Below are positions 1 through 12,892 of a stretch of 64,000 nt of DNA, piece after piece (positions within the stretch are counted from its first letter, which is position 1; each line of letters begins with the position of its first letter). The stretch comes from Notospermus geniculatus. Taxonomy: Eukaryota > Nemertea > Pilidiophora > Heteronemertea > Lineidae. The notes beneath the pieces were generated by a model, which worked only from the letters and a program-made list of their open reading frames with translations, had not been told where the DNA came from and made no database searches. Where the stretch lies: the NCBI GenBank assembly GCA_002633025.1, contig NMRB01001634.1, positions 85,514 through 149,513 of the forward strand. Direction: 5' to 3'. Both the position numbers and the translations under genes were made by a program.

Positions 1-1240
<1,240 letters not shown>

Positions 1241-1696
1241 ATTCAAAAAAATGGCATGTTTGATTTTAAAAAGCCTAGCTTTCTATGGACTTTGGGGAAA
1301 ATGCACTGCAGAGTTATCTGTAGGGTGTGTTGCTCACTTGCTGGTGTGAATTATTGGAGACTTTCTGATGTGGTCACAAGAATAACATCTGATATCACTT
1401 TCAAGGACTTACAAGGCATACCGAATCATGATTTGCTTTCCAGCCACAGGGACCCAAGTGAGGATGCAGCATGTGCTTCTTCTAGACGGGGTTATCAAGA
1501 TCATACGTCTAGTGTCCATTTGTATAGAATTTATATTAAGGTATAGAAATTGTGAAATGAGCATTTACATTCTAGAAGTCTACCTTGTGCTGTTTTGTCA
1601 TGTGTAAAAATATTTCAAGTTGTTTCTTGGCAGAAAGTTCCGTCAGCATCACTAGCGTACTACATGTACAACTTGACATAATTCTTTACCCTTCTA

Positions 1697-1793
1697 GAAA
1701 ACGTGACCTGCTCAAGCAAAAGCAGATGCTTGTCGCAAGGGTTAATGGCTGTACGACGGAATAGTCTGCTTTTGGTGGAGCAGGTCACGTTCT
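1697..1793. repeat. MITE-like hairpin downstream of RBBP4
   Basis: Left arm AGAAAACGTGACCTGCTC and right arm GAGCAGGTCACGTTCT are inverted, and the pairing continues into CAAAAGCAGA and TCTGCTTTTG. The loop is about 45 bp. Confidence 0.75.
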
Positions 1794-3886
1794 GTTTTAT
1801 TTGGGTTTTATTCTGTTGGACAGTGTTTTGTGCATTTATGTGTTGCAGTGTTCGCCACTTGGCTTTTTGTGAGGGGGAACAACCTCGAATTCTCAGTGTC
1901 CTAAATTGAAGGCCGCAGGAGAATATTAGAGATGACTTGTGAGACTTCCTAGATGCTGCCCCCCCCCCCCCAAAAAAACAAGTGGAAACTGAAAGGNGAC
2001 TGAAAGGATATTTGCAACTGTCTTTTATGTCAAGGGCCCACATTCATATAAACTACTTAAGTCTGAGTGACACAGATCCTTTGTTCAAAGCAAAAGATGA
2101 GTATCACACTTTGACTTAAGTGTGTTAATGAATATGGATCCAGAGCCATAAATGTGTTCTTTTAAACATAACTAATACTGCAGTTTCCTAGCTTGTGATA
2201 GCCACAGACGTCAACAATTTGTTGTATCATAACTTCGATTCCTCCCCTGTCACCTGAATCCTATTTTGTTGTAATTTAAACTGAATCTTTAATGTAAATG
2301 TTGTAGTATTTTGATATCATGGTAATTAACAACATTTTCTTGAAAATTGCCTTCACTTCATTTCTGTTCATATCCCTGTACTGTCGTTCATTTCTGTAGA
2401 GATACTGAAGATTCTTATACATCATGTTCCCAAGGAGAAATTTCCAAAAAAATCCGAAGGATGGTGTCTCTTGCACGCGACCCCACTGACTGTATCACTC
2501 CGGCAGCCCAGAAGTTTTTTTGACAACAATAATAATAGAACCTCTGATTTGTTGTCCTCGGTTGTGGTTGAGTTTAGTCCCTCCGGTTGTACCGGGGTCT
2601 CAGGAATCCCTACTTCAGCAAGAACATACTGTGGTGTTGGAGTTATGCCGGACTGGTTGCGGTCAGGCCTAGCCGTACTTTTAGGGAAGGTATAGCCCAA
2701 ACAAAAATGATTTGGTATCGGGGCATGTCTCGGGATCATTCATATCCGCCCACACCACAATTTCAGTCCACAGGCCCGACCCCAAATTCCCCAGAACCAA
2801 TGGGTGGATATGGAGTCAAATCCGGCATAACTCCGACACCACAGTATATTTTGTCAGTGTCTGCACCAACTTCACAATCTAGCCAAGGGCAGGAGGAAAC
2901 CACAACCCCCTACGTGGTCACCCACCATGCTCGCTCGACTTGGCTCAAGTATAGTGGGCCAAGCCATGGAAAGTGCACTGAGCGTGCACGGAATAAGCAG
3001 CAATGTATGGAGATGTGTCACTTCCCGCCAGTTGGCCCGTTATAATACTACACTTGACCCAATCTGCTCTCTCACCCGACACTAAAAAAAGTGACACGAA
3101 CAACAAGTTTACAGTGTTTTTTTTGCAATTTATTTGTAATAATATTTGTTATAAAATAACCATTATTTATAAAGCTCAAAATATGCATTTACATAACATG
3201 AATATTTCCACTCAAGTAAATGCAAACCACTTTTTTCTTGGCGGAAATCACCTAATTTATTGGTACAACGGGAGCATGCAAATCTCCCTGAATTTTAAAA
3301 TGTTCCAAGATCCAAGATGTTTCCGGAAACAATACTTCCAGAATTTCTAGAATGCATTTTCTTCACTTAAAGAAGTGTAGCAAATCCTACATGTACATCT
3401 AGAGGAACTATAAGTTACCTAATGAAGTGAACTACATGTGTATCTAAAATCCATTGAAATCAACATTACAATTCCGACAGAACAGTTCTTACAATGTACA
3501 TGTACATTGTACATGTATGTTCAGATTTGACACAACATTCGCAACCAAGCTCAAGCTTACAGAATTCCCAAGGACAGTCATGTCACATGTTGATAACCAT
3601 TACTTTCAATGAGCATTGGGAACTACTTGACTTCCCGAAGGAAAAAATCTCAGCCCAATAATCTTGAAAATAACTATTGCACGATCTTTGCATGTCTAGA
3701 CATTCGTAGAAGTTCATAGTAGTGCTTGGCCTTTTGGCTAGTTGTGATTCCCAAATGGCCACAACCTCAACCAGATTTACTTGTACATCTACCTTAAAGC
3801 AAGTAACATGAAAGGAGATCTATCAAAATCTCGAGAAAATGGCAGAAGGCGTTTACTTCAATTAGATTCTCATAATCACGATAATG

Positions 3887-4078
3887 GGAGACTTTACCGC
3901 CATTAGTGGCCACCTGTTGGCGGTCCTAGAATGTCACAAAATTTGACATCACTGACGTAAGTTTTGGCCTAAACCTTATTACGTTTAGGCACGTCATGAC
4001 ACTGTGGCACGCATTTCCTCTCTGTGATGTTTTTAGGACCACTAACTAGTGGAGGCCTCTTACGGCAGGAAAGTCTCC
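3887..4078. repeat. Inverted-repeat element, 192 bp
   Basis: Begins GGAGACTTTACCGCCATTAG and ends with the diverged complement CTTACGGCAGGAAAGTCTCC. Inner parts (GGCCACCTGTTGGCGGTCCT against AGGACCACTAACTAGTGGAG) also pair loosely. This is consistent with a non-autonomous DNA transposon. Confidence 0.6.
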
Positions 4079-4740
4079 AATTCATCACACCTATTCAACA
4101 CCACGGCAAGGGATGGAATCACAGTGATCAATGACTACCACTGGTAACCTTTGCACACCGGTAAGAACTAACAACACTTCATTTTCGCACGGCCTTAATT
4201 TTCATCACATTCTGAAAACTGAAACGCGAATAATGCTACGAAAGTGTTGGCCCAAATCACTTTCCGTTACCTTTTATGACCAAGACTTATGGTATTTTCA
4301 GACAAAATCACATCATTTTAAGACTGCAAAAATAAAGCTAAATTTACAGTAAACTCCACATTTCTGATACTTCATAAATATCTATTAATCCAAGACCTGA
4401 TCACAGGTAATCGTCACCAACCATGAAGGTTGGTTCTATCACCTCATTAAACCTCAATCTGCAGTTCTTTGGACTTGCTGATTTAATTTGGTTGGCATGA
4501 ACATAGCTGTATTCTACACACTGCGATATGACATGGGTATTGTGCATTGTCAAGCAATGCTAGAAACTGGATTTGTTAGCAATCCCCCCCCCCCCCAAAC
4601 AGACTCCCATCTCATAACCTCCTCCCAGCTGCACATTATACTTGTATACACAAAACCTATTCCAAAGAACTACAGAATTAAATCTGGCACTTCAAATGAG
4701 GCACTTCATGCCAACAGTTGCATAAATAGGATACACTTAA

Positions 4741-4883
4741 AGCGGACTATTCGTGCCGAGTCAAAGATTCCACAGCACCATTTCCGGAGCGGCCGCCGCA
4801 ATGCATTTACCAGTTGTTGTTACGAATAAAACGGGACGTTTTATTATTTTTGGTTCACTTTGGACAGACGCGAACAATCCGCT
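4741..4883. repeat. TTAA-flanked MITE
   Basis: TTAA at 4737-4740 and again at 4884-4887 flank a 143-bp element. Its ends are inverted: AGCGGACTATTCGTGCC on the left and GCGAACAATCCGCT on the right. Precise TTAA duplication is typical of piggyBac and Kolobok types. The right half of this element is also where sequence resumes after the 7605 gap edge. Confidence 0.8.
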
Positions 4884-5410
4884 TTAATGCATTCAGTATG
4901 TCAGGAGTTGGCAATCATTCGTCTCCATCATTCCTCTACCGGTATGCCAAATGAACAATAATTCAAAACATTGCAACCTGTTAACTGCAGAATAAGATTT
5001 TTAGAATGGACATCCTTTTTTGCAATTTTGGTGAAAAACCTCCCAGTCTGAGAACCACACTTATTTGGCTGCATATTGAAGCCATTGCATCCTAGTCAAT
5101 CCAAACGCAAGTGGTGGTATGTAATTTTATGAAGATCAACTAAATTTTACTGTCTATTTCACAAAGTTACCAGTTTTTAGGAAGTGTTAGCTAGCAGCAG
5201 TTTTGTAAAGACACAAATCTGGGGCCTACTAAGATGTCCTACAAAATGAGAAGTGATTTTAGTTTAACTCAGCTTAATATGACACTCACGATGCAGTTAA
5301 CAGGTAAGAATGTACCATAATACCTAAAACGACATTTCTTGAAGCAATCTCCCAGATAGTGTATTACTCCCCTGTTTCATGAATGAATAAGTCATCTCCT
5401 CTGGCTTCAT

Positions 5411-5497
5411 GCCATCCTCCCATAGCAGGGCTTTAGTCTCGCTCCTCTTAGTGGATGAAGAGGAGCGAGGTCAAAAACTCTGCAGTGGGAGGATGGC
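5411..5497. repeat. Long hairpin inside the duplicated segment
   Basis: Outer arms GCCATCCTCCCA and TGGGAGGATGGC enclose inner arms CGCTCCTCTT and AAGAGGAGCG. A second copy is at 8144-8230. It lies next to a longer inverted repeat (5518-5738) with arms around GAGCGCAGCACCTGAYGGGT, and a perfect 13-bp stem with 5-base loop at 5797-5827 (CGCCTTCGGACTA and complement). Together these look like one foldback element. Confidence 0.65.
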
Positions 5498-6351
5498 TTC
5501 GTGCTCACTGAATAGACGATATCACTCCAAAAGAGCGCAGCACCTGATGGGTAACTACCGCGTCACGACGTCCCGTACTCATTCCATGACATCTTGACTT
5601 GAGACGACTTCATGATCGCTGAAACAAGTGGAGGTTTTTCGAGTGACGTCACGGCGTTCAGAATGGGGCACGGGACGTCGTGATGCTGAAGGCCTAGCTA
5701 GCTACCCGTCAGGTGCTGCGCTCTATTGGAGTGATAGAGTCTATTAATTCTCTGCCCCAACAACTCATCTTGAACCATCAAGGGTTCATATCGCGACGCC
5801 TTCGGACTACGCACTAGTCCGAAGGCGAAGGGACCTTTGGCCTTGATATATCAAGATGCAACAGCCTAACTAATGACAAGATAACAGCTTCATCTTACAA
5901 CAGATGCAGTACTCAAGACTGATGTTCTGATAACCAGTATTTACAATACTTTTAAATAAGATGTCTGATAGCCCACGCCATTGCGGGGTACCAGTAATCG
6001 TCATAACTTGTAACATTAAATATGTCGCACCGTCACAGAAATTACAATATTATTCATGGCCATCTCTCTCATTTATTCTCCGTCTGATATAACACTGAAA
6101 TATGACTCAGAAAGAGTGTCTTAAATTGTATGATAGCGATTTCGCCATTTCCCGCATGGGCTTCCAAGGCTCATGCACGATTCTGCATTAAATACATCGG
6201 CAAAAGAGCAAACATGCCCACCTTAGTCACAAAGACACTTTTTCTGATAAGAATCCATATAATTGTTTCAATGATCGTAAAAGTTAAGATTTTCTAAGAT
6301 GCCTACATTGATCAACTTCAAAAACTCATCCAAATTGATTTGCCATTGTAA

Positions 6352-6500
6352 GTTCCAATGGTTTGTCATATTGCTTGTCATTGTCAGTTCCAATGGTTGC
6401 CATCATGAGTTCCAATGGTTTGTCATATTGTTTGTCATTGTCACTATGTCAGTTCCAATGGTTGCCATTACAAGATCCAATGGTTTGTCACTGCAAGTTC
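6352..6500. repeat. Minisatellite with TTCCAATGGTTTGTCAT units
   Basis: Short imperfect units (CAGTTCCAATGGTTTGTCAT and CATATTGCTTGTCATTG variants) recur about five times. The allelic copy lies at about 9374-9520 with a different number and order of units. No coding meaning. Confidence 0.7.
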
Positions 6501-6627
6501 CACAGCTGTTATTGGAATTAAGGCACAAATCAAATGCAGCAGACAATACAAAATCTGGCCTCAAGAAATATGGTAAATATTACTGGCCAATTTCCGAAGG
6601 CCACACAATCCCTTTTCCCTGATACTT

Positions 6628-7605
6628 NNNNNNNNNNNNNNNNNNNNNNNNNNNNNNNNNNNNNNNNNNNNNNNNNNNNNNNNNNNNNNNNNNNNNNNNN
6701 NNNNNNNNNNNNNNNNNNNNNNNNNNNNNNNNNNNNNNNNNNNNNNNNNNNNNNNNNNNNNNNNNNNNNNNNNNNNNNNNNNNNNNNNNNNNNNNNNNNN
6801 NNNNNNNNNNNNNNNNNNNNNNNNNNNNNNNNNNNNNNNNNNNNNNNNNNNNNNNNNNNNNNNNNNNNNNNNNNNNNNNNNNNNNNNNNNNNNNNNNNNN
6901 NNNNNNNNNNNNNNNNNNNNNNNNNNNNNNNNNNNNNNNNNNNNNNNNNNNNNNNNNNNNNNNNNNNNNNNNNNNNNNNNNNNNNNNNNNNNNNNNNNNN
7001 NNNNNNNNNNNNNNNNNNNNNNNNNNNNNNNNNNNNNNNNNNNNNNNNNNNNNNNNNNNNNNNNNNNNNNNNNNNNNNNNNNNNNNNNNNNNNNNNNNNN
7101 NNNNNNNNNNNNNNNNNNNNNNNNNNNNNNNNNNNNNNNNNNNNNNNNNNNNNNNNNNNNNNNNNNNNNNNNNNNNNNNNNNNNNNNNNNNNNNNNNNNN
7201 NNNNNNNNNNNNNNNNNNNNNNNNNNNNNNNNNNNNNNNNNNNNNNNNNNNNNNNNNNNNNNNNNNNNNNNNNNNNNNNNNNNNNNNNNNNNNNNNNNNN
7301 NNNNNNNNNNNNNNNNNNNNNNNNNNNNNNNNNNNNNNNNNNNNNNNNNNNNNNNNNNNNNNNNNNNNNNNNNNNNNNNNNNNNNNNNNNNNNNNNNNNN
7401 NNNNNNNNNNNNNNNNNNNNNNNNNNNNNNNNNNNNNNNNNNNNNNNNNNNNNNNNNNNNNNNNNNNNNNNNNNNNNNNNNNNNNNNNNNNNNNNNNNNN
7501 NNNNNNNNNNNNNNNNNNNNNNNNNNNNNNNNNNNNNNNNNNNNNNNNNNNNNNNNNNNNNNNNNNNNNNNNNNNNNNNNNNNNNNNNNNNNNNNNNNNN
7601 NNNNN
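6628..7605. other. Assembly gap (978 N)
   Basis: A run of N. Sequences on both sides are copies of one another, so the true gap size is unknown and may be negative. Confidence 0.98.
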
Positions 7606-9646
7606 AACAATCCGCTTTAATGCATTCAGTATGTCAGGAGTTGGCAATCATTCGTCTCCATCATTCCTCTACCGGTATGCCAAATGAACAATAATTCAAA
7701 ACATTGCAACCTGTTAACTGCAGAATAAGATTTTTAGAATGGACATCCTTTTTTGCAATTTTGGTGAAAAACCTCCCAGTCTGAGAACCACACTTATTTG
7801 GCTGCATATTGAAGCCATTGCATCCTAGTCAATCCAAACGCAAGTGGTGGTATGTAATTTTATGAAGATCAACTAAATTTTACTGTCTATTTCACAAAGT
7901 TACCAGTTTTTAGGAAGTGTTAGCTAGCAGCAGTTTTGTAAAGACACAAATCTGGGGCCTACTAAGATGTCCTACAAAATGAGAAGTGATTTTAGTTTAA
8001 CTCAGCTTAATATGACACTCACGATGCAGTTAACAGGTAAGAATGTACCATAATACCTAAAACGACATTTCTTGAAGCAATCTCCCAGATAGTGTATTAC
8101 TCCCCTGTTTCATGAATGAATAAGTCATCTCCTCTGGCTTCATGCCATCCTCCCATAGCAGGGCTTTAGTCTCGCTCCTCTTAGTGGATGAAGAGGAGCG
8201 AGGTCAAAAACTCTGCAGTGGGAGGATGGCTTCGTGCTCACTGAATAGACGATATCTGTCCAAAAGAGCGCAGCACCTGACGGGTAACTACAGCGTCACG
8301 ACGTCCCGTACTCATTCCATGACATCTTGACTTGAGACGACTTCATGATCGCTGAAACAAGTGGAGGTTTTTCGAGTGACGTCACGGCGTTCAGAATGGG
8401 GCACGGGACGTCATGATGCTGAAGGCCTAGCTAGCTACCCGTCAGGTGCTGCGCTCTATTGGAGTGATAGAGTCTATTAATTCTCTGCCCCAACAACTCA
8501 TCTTGAACCATCAAGGGTTCATATCGCGACGCCTTCGGACTACGCACTAGTCCGAAGGCGAAGGGACCTTTGGCCTTGATATATCAAGATGCAACAGCCT
8601 ACATGTAACTAATGACAAGATAACAGCTTCATCTTACAACAGATGCAGTACTCAAGACTGATGTTCTGATAACCAGTATTTACAATACTTTTAAATAAGA
8701 TGTCTGATAGCCCACGCCATTGCGGGGTACCAGTAATCGTCATAACTTGTAACATTTAATATGTCGCACCGTCACAGAAATTACAATATTATTCATGGCC
8801 ATCTCTCTCATTTATTCTCCATCTGATATAACACTGAAATATGACTCAGAAAGAGTGTCTTAAATTGTATGATAGCAATTTCGCCATTTGAATTTCCCGC
8901 ATGGGTTTCCAAGGCCCATGCACATTACTGCACTTAAAGCCCAACTGTATTGAATTTGAAAAACGCAAATCATCGCCGCGATCCTTGACGTCAGTGCACG
9001 ACGTCAGCGTAGTGTAAAATGTACTGCGCTCCATCTGAATATATTAGAGCTCTCCCTGTCGTTTTTTCTAATGTGTGCTGAAAACTAGGCCTTGATTCTC
9101 TGAAGTATGTATCAGACAAGCATTTTGGGGACCTTCACAAGGCTATGAGACCTCTTTGTGCTCTCTCCTAACATTTTGAAAATATCGTAAAATTCAATAC
9201 TATGGGGCTTTAATACAAGGCAAAAGAGCCAACATGTCCACCTTAGTCACAAAGACACTTTTTCTGATAAGAATCCATATACAAGTAATTGTTTCAATGA
9301 TCGTAACAGTTAAGATTTTCTAAGATGCCTACATTGATCAACTTCAAAAACTCATCCAAATTGATTTGCCATTGTAAGTTCCAATGGTTTGTCATATTGC
9401 TTGTCATTGTCAGTTCCAATTGTTGCCATCATGAGTTCCAATGGTTTGTCATATTGCTTGTCATTGTCAGTTCCAATGGTTTGCCATTACAAGATCCAAT
9501 GGTTTGTCACTGCAAGTTCCACAGCTGTTATTGGAATTAAGGCACAAATCAAATGCAGCAGACAATACAAAAGCTGGCCTCAAGAAATACGGTAAATATT
9601 ACTGGCCAATTTCCGAAGGCCACACAATCCCTTTTCCCTGATACTT
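7606..9646. other. Second copy of the duplicated segment (matches 4873-6627)
   Basis: Near-identical to the first copy, with the same hairpins, the same minisatellite and one extra transposon (8938-9209). No gene seen. Confidence 0.85.
8938..9209. mobile_element. TTAA MITE, present in only one copy of the duplication
   Basis: 272 bp flanked by TTAA at 8934-8937 and 9210-9213. Ends are inverted: AGCCCAACTGTATTGAATTT on the left, and reading inward from the right, AGCCCCATAGTATTGAATTT. The first copy of the segment has the empty site, with a single TTAA in GCATTAAATACA near 6188. A related element in opposite orientation is at 50572-50837. TTAA target duplication points to a piggyBac- or Kolobok-type transposase acting in trans. 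No ORF of its own. Confidence 0.92.
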
Positions 9647-10859
9647 TTTAAGTGGTACTTAAAAGAACCTCGAAGTTGGCACTGAAATTTTCACTGAGTT
9701 TTGATGTGTATACCCATATTTTGATTCAGCAGCATCTATGGTTCAAATAATTTACAAGTCATATAGGCCTACATTATTCTCCATGAGAAAAACTGAACCA
9801 CACTCCACAGAACCCTGCCAGGATTACAAGCATGCACATTCGCTGCTTGGCGAAATGCCTTTCTGCTGAATGTGTGTGTTTACGCAGGCAATGTAAACAT
9901 GGGGATGCAAAAATTTGGCTAGTTTATTTCAAACCTGCCATTTGGCTAGTTCAGTTTAAACTTGCCATTCAGCTAGTTCAGCTGAAACATGCCATATTGG
10001 CTAGTTCAGTTCAAACCTGCCATTTGGCTAGTTCAGTTCAAACATACAGATTTCATGTAGTGCAAAGATGTGTCAAGTGCAAATGATGACTGTACTGTAG
10101 ACAACATTGACTTCCCTAAAAAATTTGAACAACACACTTTACAAGGGCTGTACCTGCCAGCTATGTCTGAAATCACACCATTTATTACATAGAAAAGTGT
10201 GCGGCAATTATTTGGCCAACAGTTATGGAACATTTCTGACACACATGGAGGATAACACTACCACAGAATTTTAGCACAGTAGGCCTAGCATAGAACTTTA
10301 AAGGCCATATTTTAAAACCTTATTCCGGTTCACAACAAAAATATCAAACTGCATACAGGCTCAGACTCAGGATACTCAGGAGCTAACTGAGTATACATAC
10401 ATACATAATCATCAAACACCATATAACACCTCTGGAAGTTCGGCCTACAGTTTCTGTCTTGTCACACCCTCTGGTGCAGTTTGGCTCGTAGTTTCTGATG
10501 TTTTGTCACCCTCGATAATTTTGGCCGTAGCTTCTGTTATTTAACACCCTCTGCAAGTCTGGCCCACCCTTTTAAGACAGACTTGCTTCCAGTGAAACAG
10601 AGTATACCTTGAATGAAATATTCTCTAAACAACCAAGAGACACAAACATCAACCAGGCTGAAAGGACATCATGGACGTATTCCACTCTGAGACAGCTGAA
10701 AGTATACAGAGATCGATCTCAAGGCTCACAAATAGGAAGTTAAACGTCTATATTTAGTCTAGTCCTAACGCGAAGGTACCTAGTGAGTGATAACATGGTA
10801 ACGCCATGTTTAGTCAAAATGCTGTACACTTCAAGAACCCCATTTGTTACTAGCTCACG
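9647..10859. other. No gene; short tandem repeats
   Basis: No supported exon. The notable content is two minisatellites, 9914-10048 (about 30-bp unit) and 10435-10560 (about 45-bp unit with CACCCTCTG and GTAGTTTCTG). Confidence 0.6.
9914..10048. repeat. Minisatellite, about 30-bp unit, five copies
   Basis: Units built on TTGGCTAGTTCAGTTCAAAC followed by CTGCCAT recur five times with small changes. Confidence 0.85.
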
Positions 10860-11096
10860 TTATAGAATGCCTCCCCTGAGCTTCCTTGGGGAACGTTTCC
10901 AAACGCGACCAACACCAATGCCTGCTTCCCCTGGCTGTTCATTGACTGACTTCATAAATATTTCGACTAATGCTTGTATATTTAGCGAAGACGCGAAAGA
11001 CGAGGTTTTCCCTGGACAAGCTGTCACATTTTCTCCTAACAATGGCAATCGCGACAAATGCAAAATGAAGGAGCAGCATAGCCATGCTATCAGCAT
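10860..11096 (-). CDS. Possible small secreted protein or peptide precursor (78 aa)
   Basis: An uninterrupted frame starts at the ATG at 11096 and stops with TAA at 10860. The first 20 or so residues, MLIAWLCCSFILHLSRLPLL, look like a signal peptide. The rest is Ser-, Gly- and Arg-rich with a dibasic KR about 12 residues before the end (VWKRSPRKL), as in some peptide precursors. It has no recognisable family and the opposite strand also has a 114-codon frame, so it could be chance. Supporting it, three CCAAT boxes lie 100-140 bp upstream on this strand. It could also be a first coding exon of something else. Confidence 0.3.
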   Translation of the reverse strand: MLIAWLCCSFILHLSRLPLLGENVTACPGKTSSFASSLNIQALVEIFMKSVNEQPGEAGIGVGRVWKRSPRKLRGGIL

Positions 11097-11194
11097 GAAA
11101 AAAAGGCTACTAAAGGTCTGCAAATGAGTGTCACACACAACAGGAGCAGTCAGCCGTGCTTATCGACAAAAGACGGCGACAAACTTCTGGCGGA

Positions 11195-11236
11195 CCAATA
11201 CGATTCTCCTGATTGGACCGAAGTGACTCTGATTGG
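11195..11236 (-). promoter_or_regulatory. Cluster of three CCAAT boxes
   Basis: CCAAT on the plus strand at 11195-11199 and ATTGG at 11212-11216 and 11232-11236, the latter two 20 bp apart. NF-Y sites clustered like this are common in vertebrate and invertebrate promoters. It sits upstream of the 10860-11096 frame. No TATA box is evident. Confidence 0.4.
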
Positions 11237-12892
11237 TCAACTGACTGTCAGCTCCTATCAATAATGCACAGCAAAATAATGAAACTTAAAAAATTATACT
11301 GAAATTCTGGTTTGTGTTCAACCATGTTAGGTTCAGTTTCATTCATATGAGAAAAACAGAAAACATAGCCACGACATCTGTAAGCAAAATTCTTGGCACT
11401 CCTTGGCTGGCCATAAAATGTACATGCTCTTAACATTTGTCATGCCGTGCAATGTACAGGAGACATTTGCTGAAAGAACAAACATCCATAAATACTCTTA
11501 CTTTGATTTTGTACAAGGACAATGATTACATTTGCACAAGTAAAAGCATTTACCTGTGTTAAATTTAGTTCATACCATGGGGTATGAATGAAGGATTATC
11601 GGTAGTAAATTATTACATGTATATGAAAATATTCACCTTGTACACTTCTGCTCCTGTTTTTCCCCATATTATCCACATTAAGAGATCAGTTTGACACATT
11701 TCCTTTGATTTTGAACCTCATGTCAATGTACATTTTAACTACAATACACCACTATTTAATCCAATGGAATGAACTGCAAGTTCATGAGGCACTTGGCTCA
11801 TTATTGGCTCTTGAGAGAATATTGGGAGATTTTGTACATAATGTACAAGGAAAATGTAATGCAGGAGGAAACTGGAGCACCCACAGGAAACTTTTTACGT
11901 TGTCAGAGAGTTGCGCGCTCTATCACATGAATACCGGATCTAACCAGGGAATTGAACCCAGAACGTCAGATGTGACAGTTGACGATGTCTCCACTACACC
12001 TCTCTGACAGCCCAATAGTAATGATAGTGTGAAAGCATTTACCAAGACCCTCATTCATGTAAGTAAATGTATGGCATTCACTAAGCAAAACGACACATGA
12101 TTGGACCAGGAAAATGCATCAGCTCTTAAAAAAACATGCATTTTGACAGAAGATTAACACTCATATTGGTTACGATGTAATAAACAATCATTGGATCATT
12201 TCATCGTGTTTTTAAACACAAATTGATGCAAACAACAAACAACATCCTAGAAAATACAACAACATTTGGAAACACATGTTTGTTGCCCAGCAACATGGGT
12301 CTTTATATTACAATACTCAGTTTCTCAGAGTTTTATCGTTCACTTTAATACTTGCACGGGTTATTATCTCCCAGGAGTTGTCTCGAAATATGTTAACCCA
12401 TTCACTGCCAAGTTATTTTCTGCCAAATGTGCAAATATCAACTTAAAGACTGGAAAATGCCTAAAATCCATTAACTAGGTATTGACTGGAAACCTCTCAT
12501 TGAGTGCTTTCCAATGAATACCTATATGACAGGGTCATCATAAACCTTTCAGAATGTTGTACATTTATCTGTCTAGTAAAATTGACACTGGCAGTGGAAG
12601 GGTCAACGTTGATGAGGCCTGTGTGTCAAGAACCACAGGACAAGTACAAGTAGGAACAGATATGGAGAATATACAAATTGGAAACAAGAAGAATTATGTT
12701 TTTTCTGGCTGCAAACAAAATTTGTCTGTTGGCATCACTGATTGATTTCCGAGTTCGTCAAGTGAGCACGAGGAGAGAAGTCATCTTGCTTCATCCAGCG
12801 TGTGTCTTTTTGCAGGCTATGAATGCAATCTGTACAAGTTCAAATTGATATATAGGCACATCTACAATATGACAGCTTGTAAGATCTTCCGC
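11237..12892. other. No gene; SINE and likely TAB2/3 3' flank
   Basis: Contains a tRNA-derived SINE at about 11780-12008. The part nearest 12892 is probably the 3' UTR of the TAB2/3 gene. No clear polyadenylation signal was picked out. Confidence 0.5.
11780..12008 (-). repeat. tRNA-derived SINE
   Basis: On the minus strand GGTGTAGTGGAGACATCGTC (A-box-like) is followed about 35 bp later by a B box GGTTCAATTCC (11948-11958). Downstream sequence GAGCACCCACAGGAAAC-like resembles the copies near 13.7 and 49.8 kb. A short SINE with degenerate Pol III boxes, not a functional tRNA gene. Confidence 0.6.

Larger units (their letters stand above)
1241..4740. other. RBBP4 3' flank, no gene seen; several inverted repeats
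   Basis: No coding exon is supported here. After the RBBP4 stop there is AT-rich sequence. Inverted-repeat elements occur at 1697-1793 (arms about 28 bp, AACGTGACCTGCTC type), about 2034-2143 (GGCCCACATTCATATAAAC type), about 2620-2850 (arms around ACTGTGGTGTTGGAGTTATG) and 3887-4078 (GGAGACTTTACCGCC and complement). A palindromic ACAATGTACATGTACATTGT lies near 3494. Base 1997 is N beside a C-rich homopolymer. Confidence 0.7.
4873..6627. other. First copy of a duplicated segment (matches 7606-9646)
   Basis: From AACAATCCGCTTTAATGC at 4873 to CCCTGATACTT at 6627 this stretch matches 7606-9646 almost base for base. The main length difference is a 272-bp MITE present only in the second copy, plus scattered substitutions and small indels such as an extra ACATGT near 8602. 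The match runs exactly to the gap on one side and starts exactly at the gap on the other. This is the pattern of two overlapping contig ends, probably alleles, that were not merged. No gene is seen in it. Confidence 0.85.

Noticed and set aside
6534-7694. Frames of 350-390 codons across the N run
   Set aside because: Unknown bases were read as open sequence; no evidence of coding.
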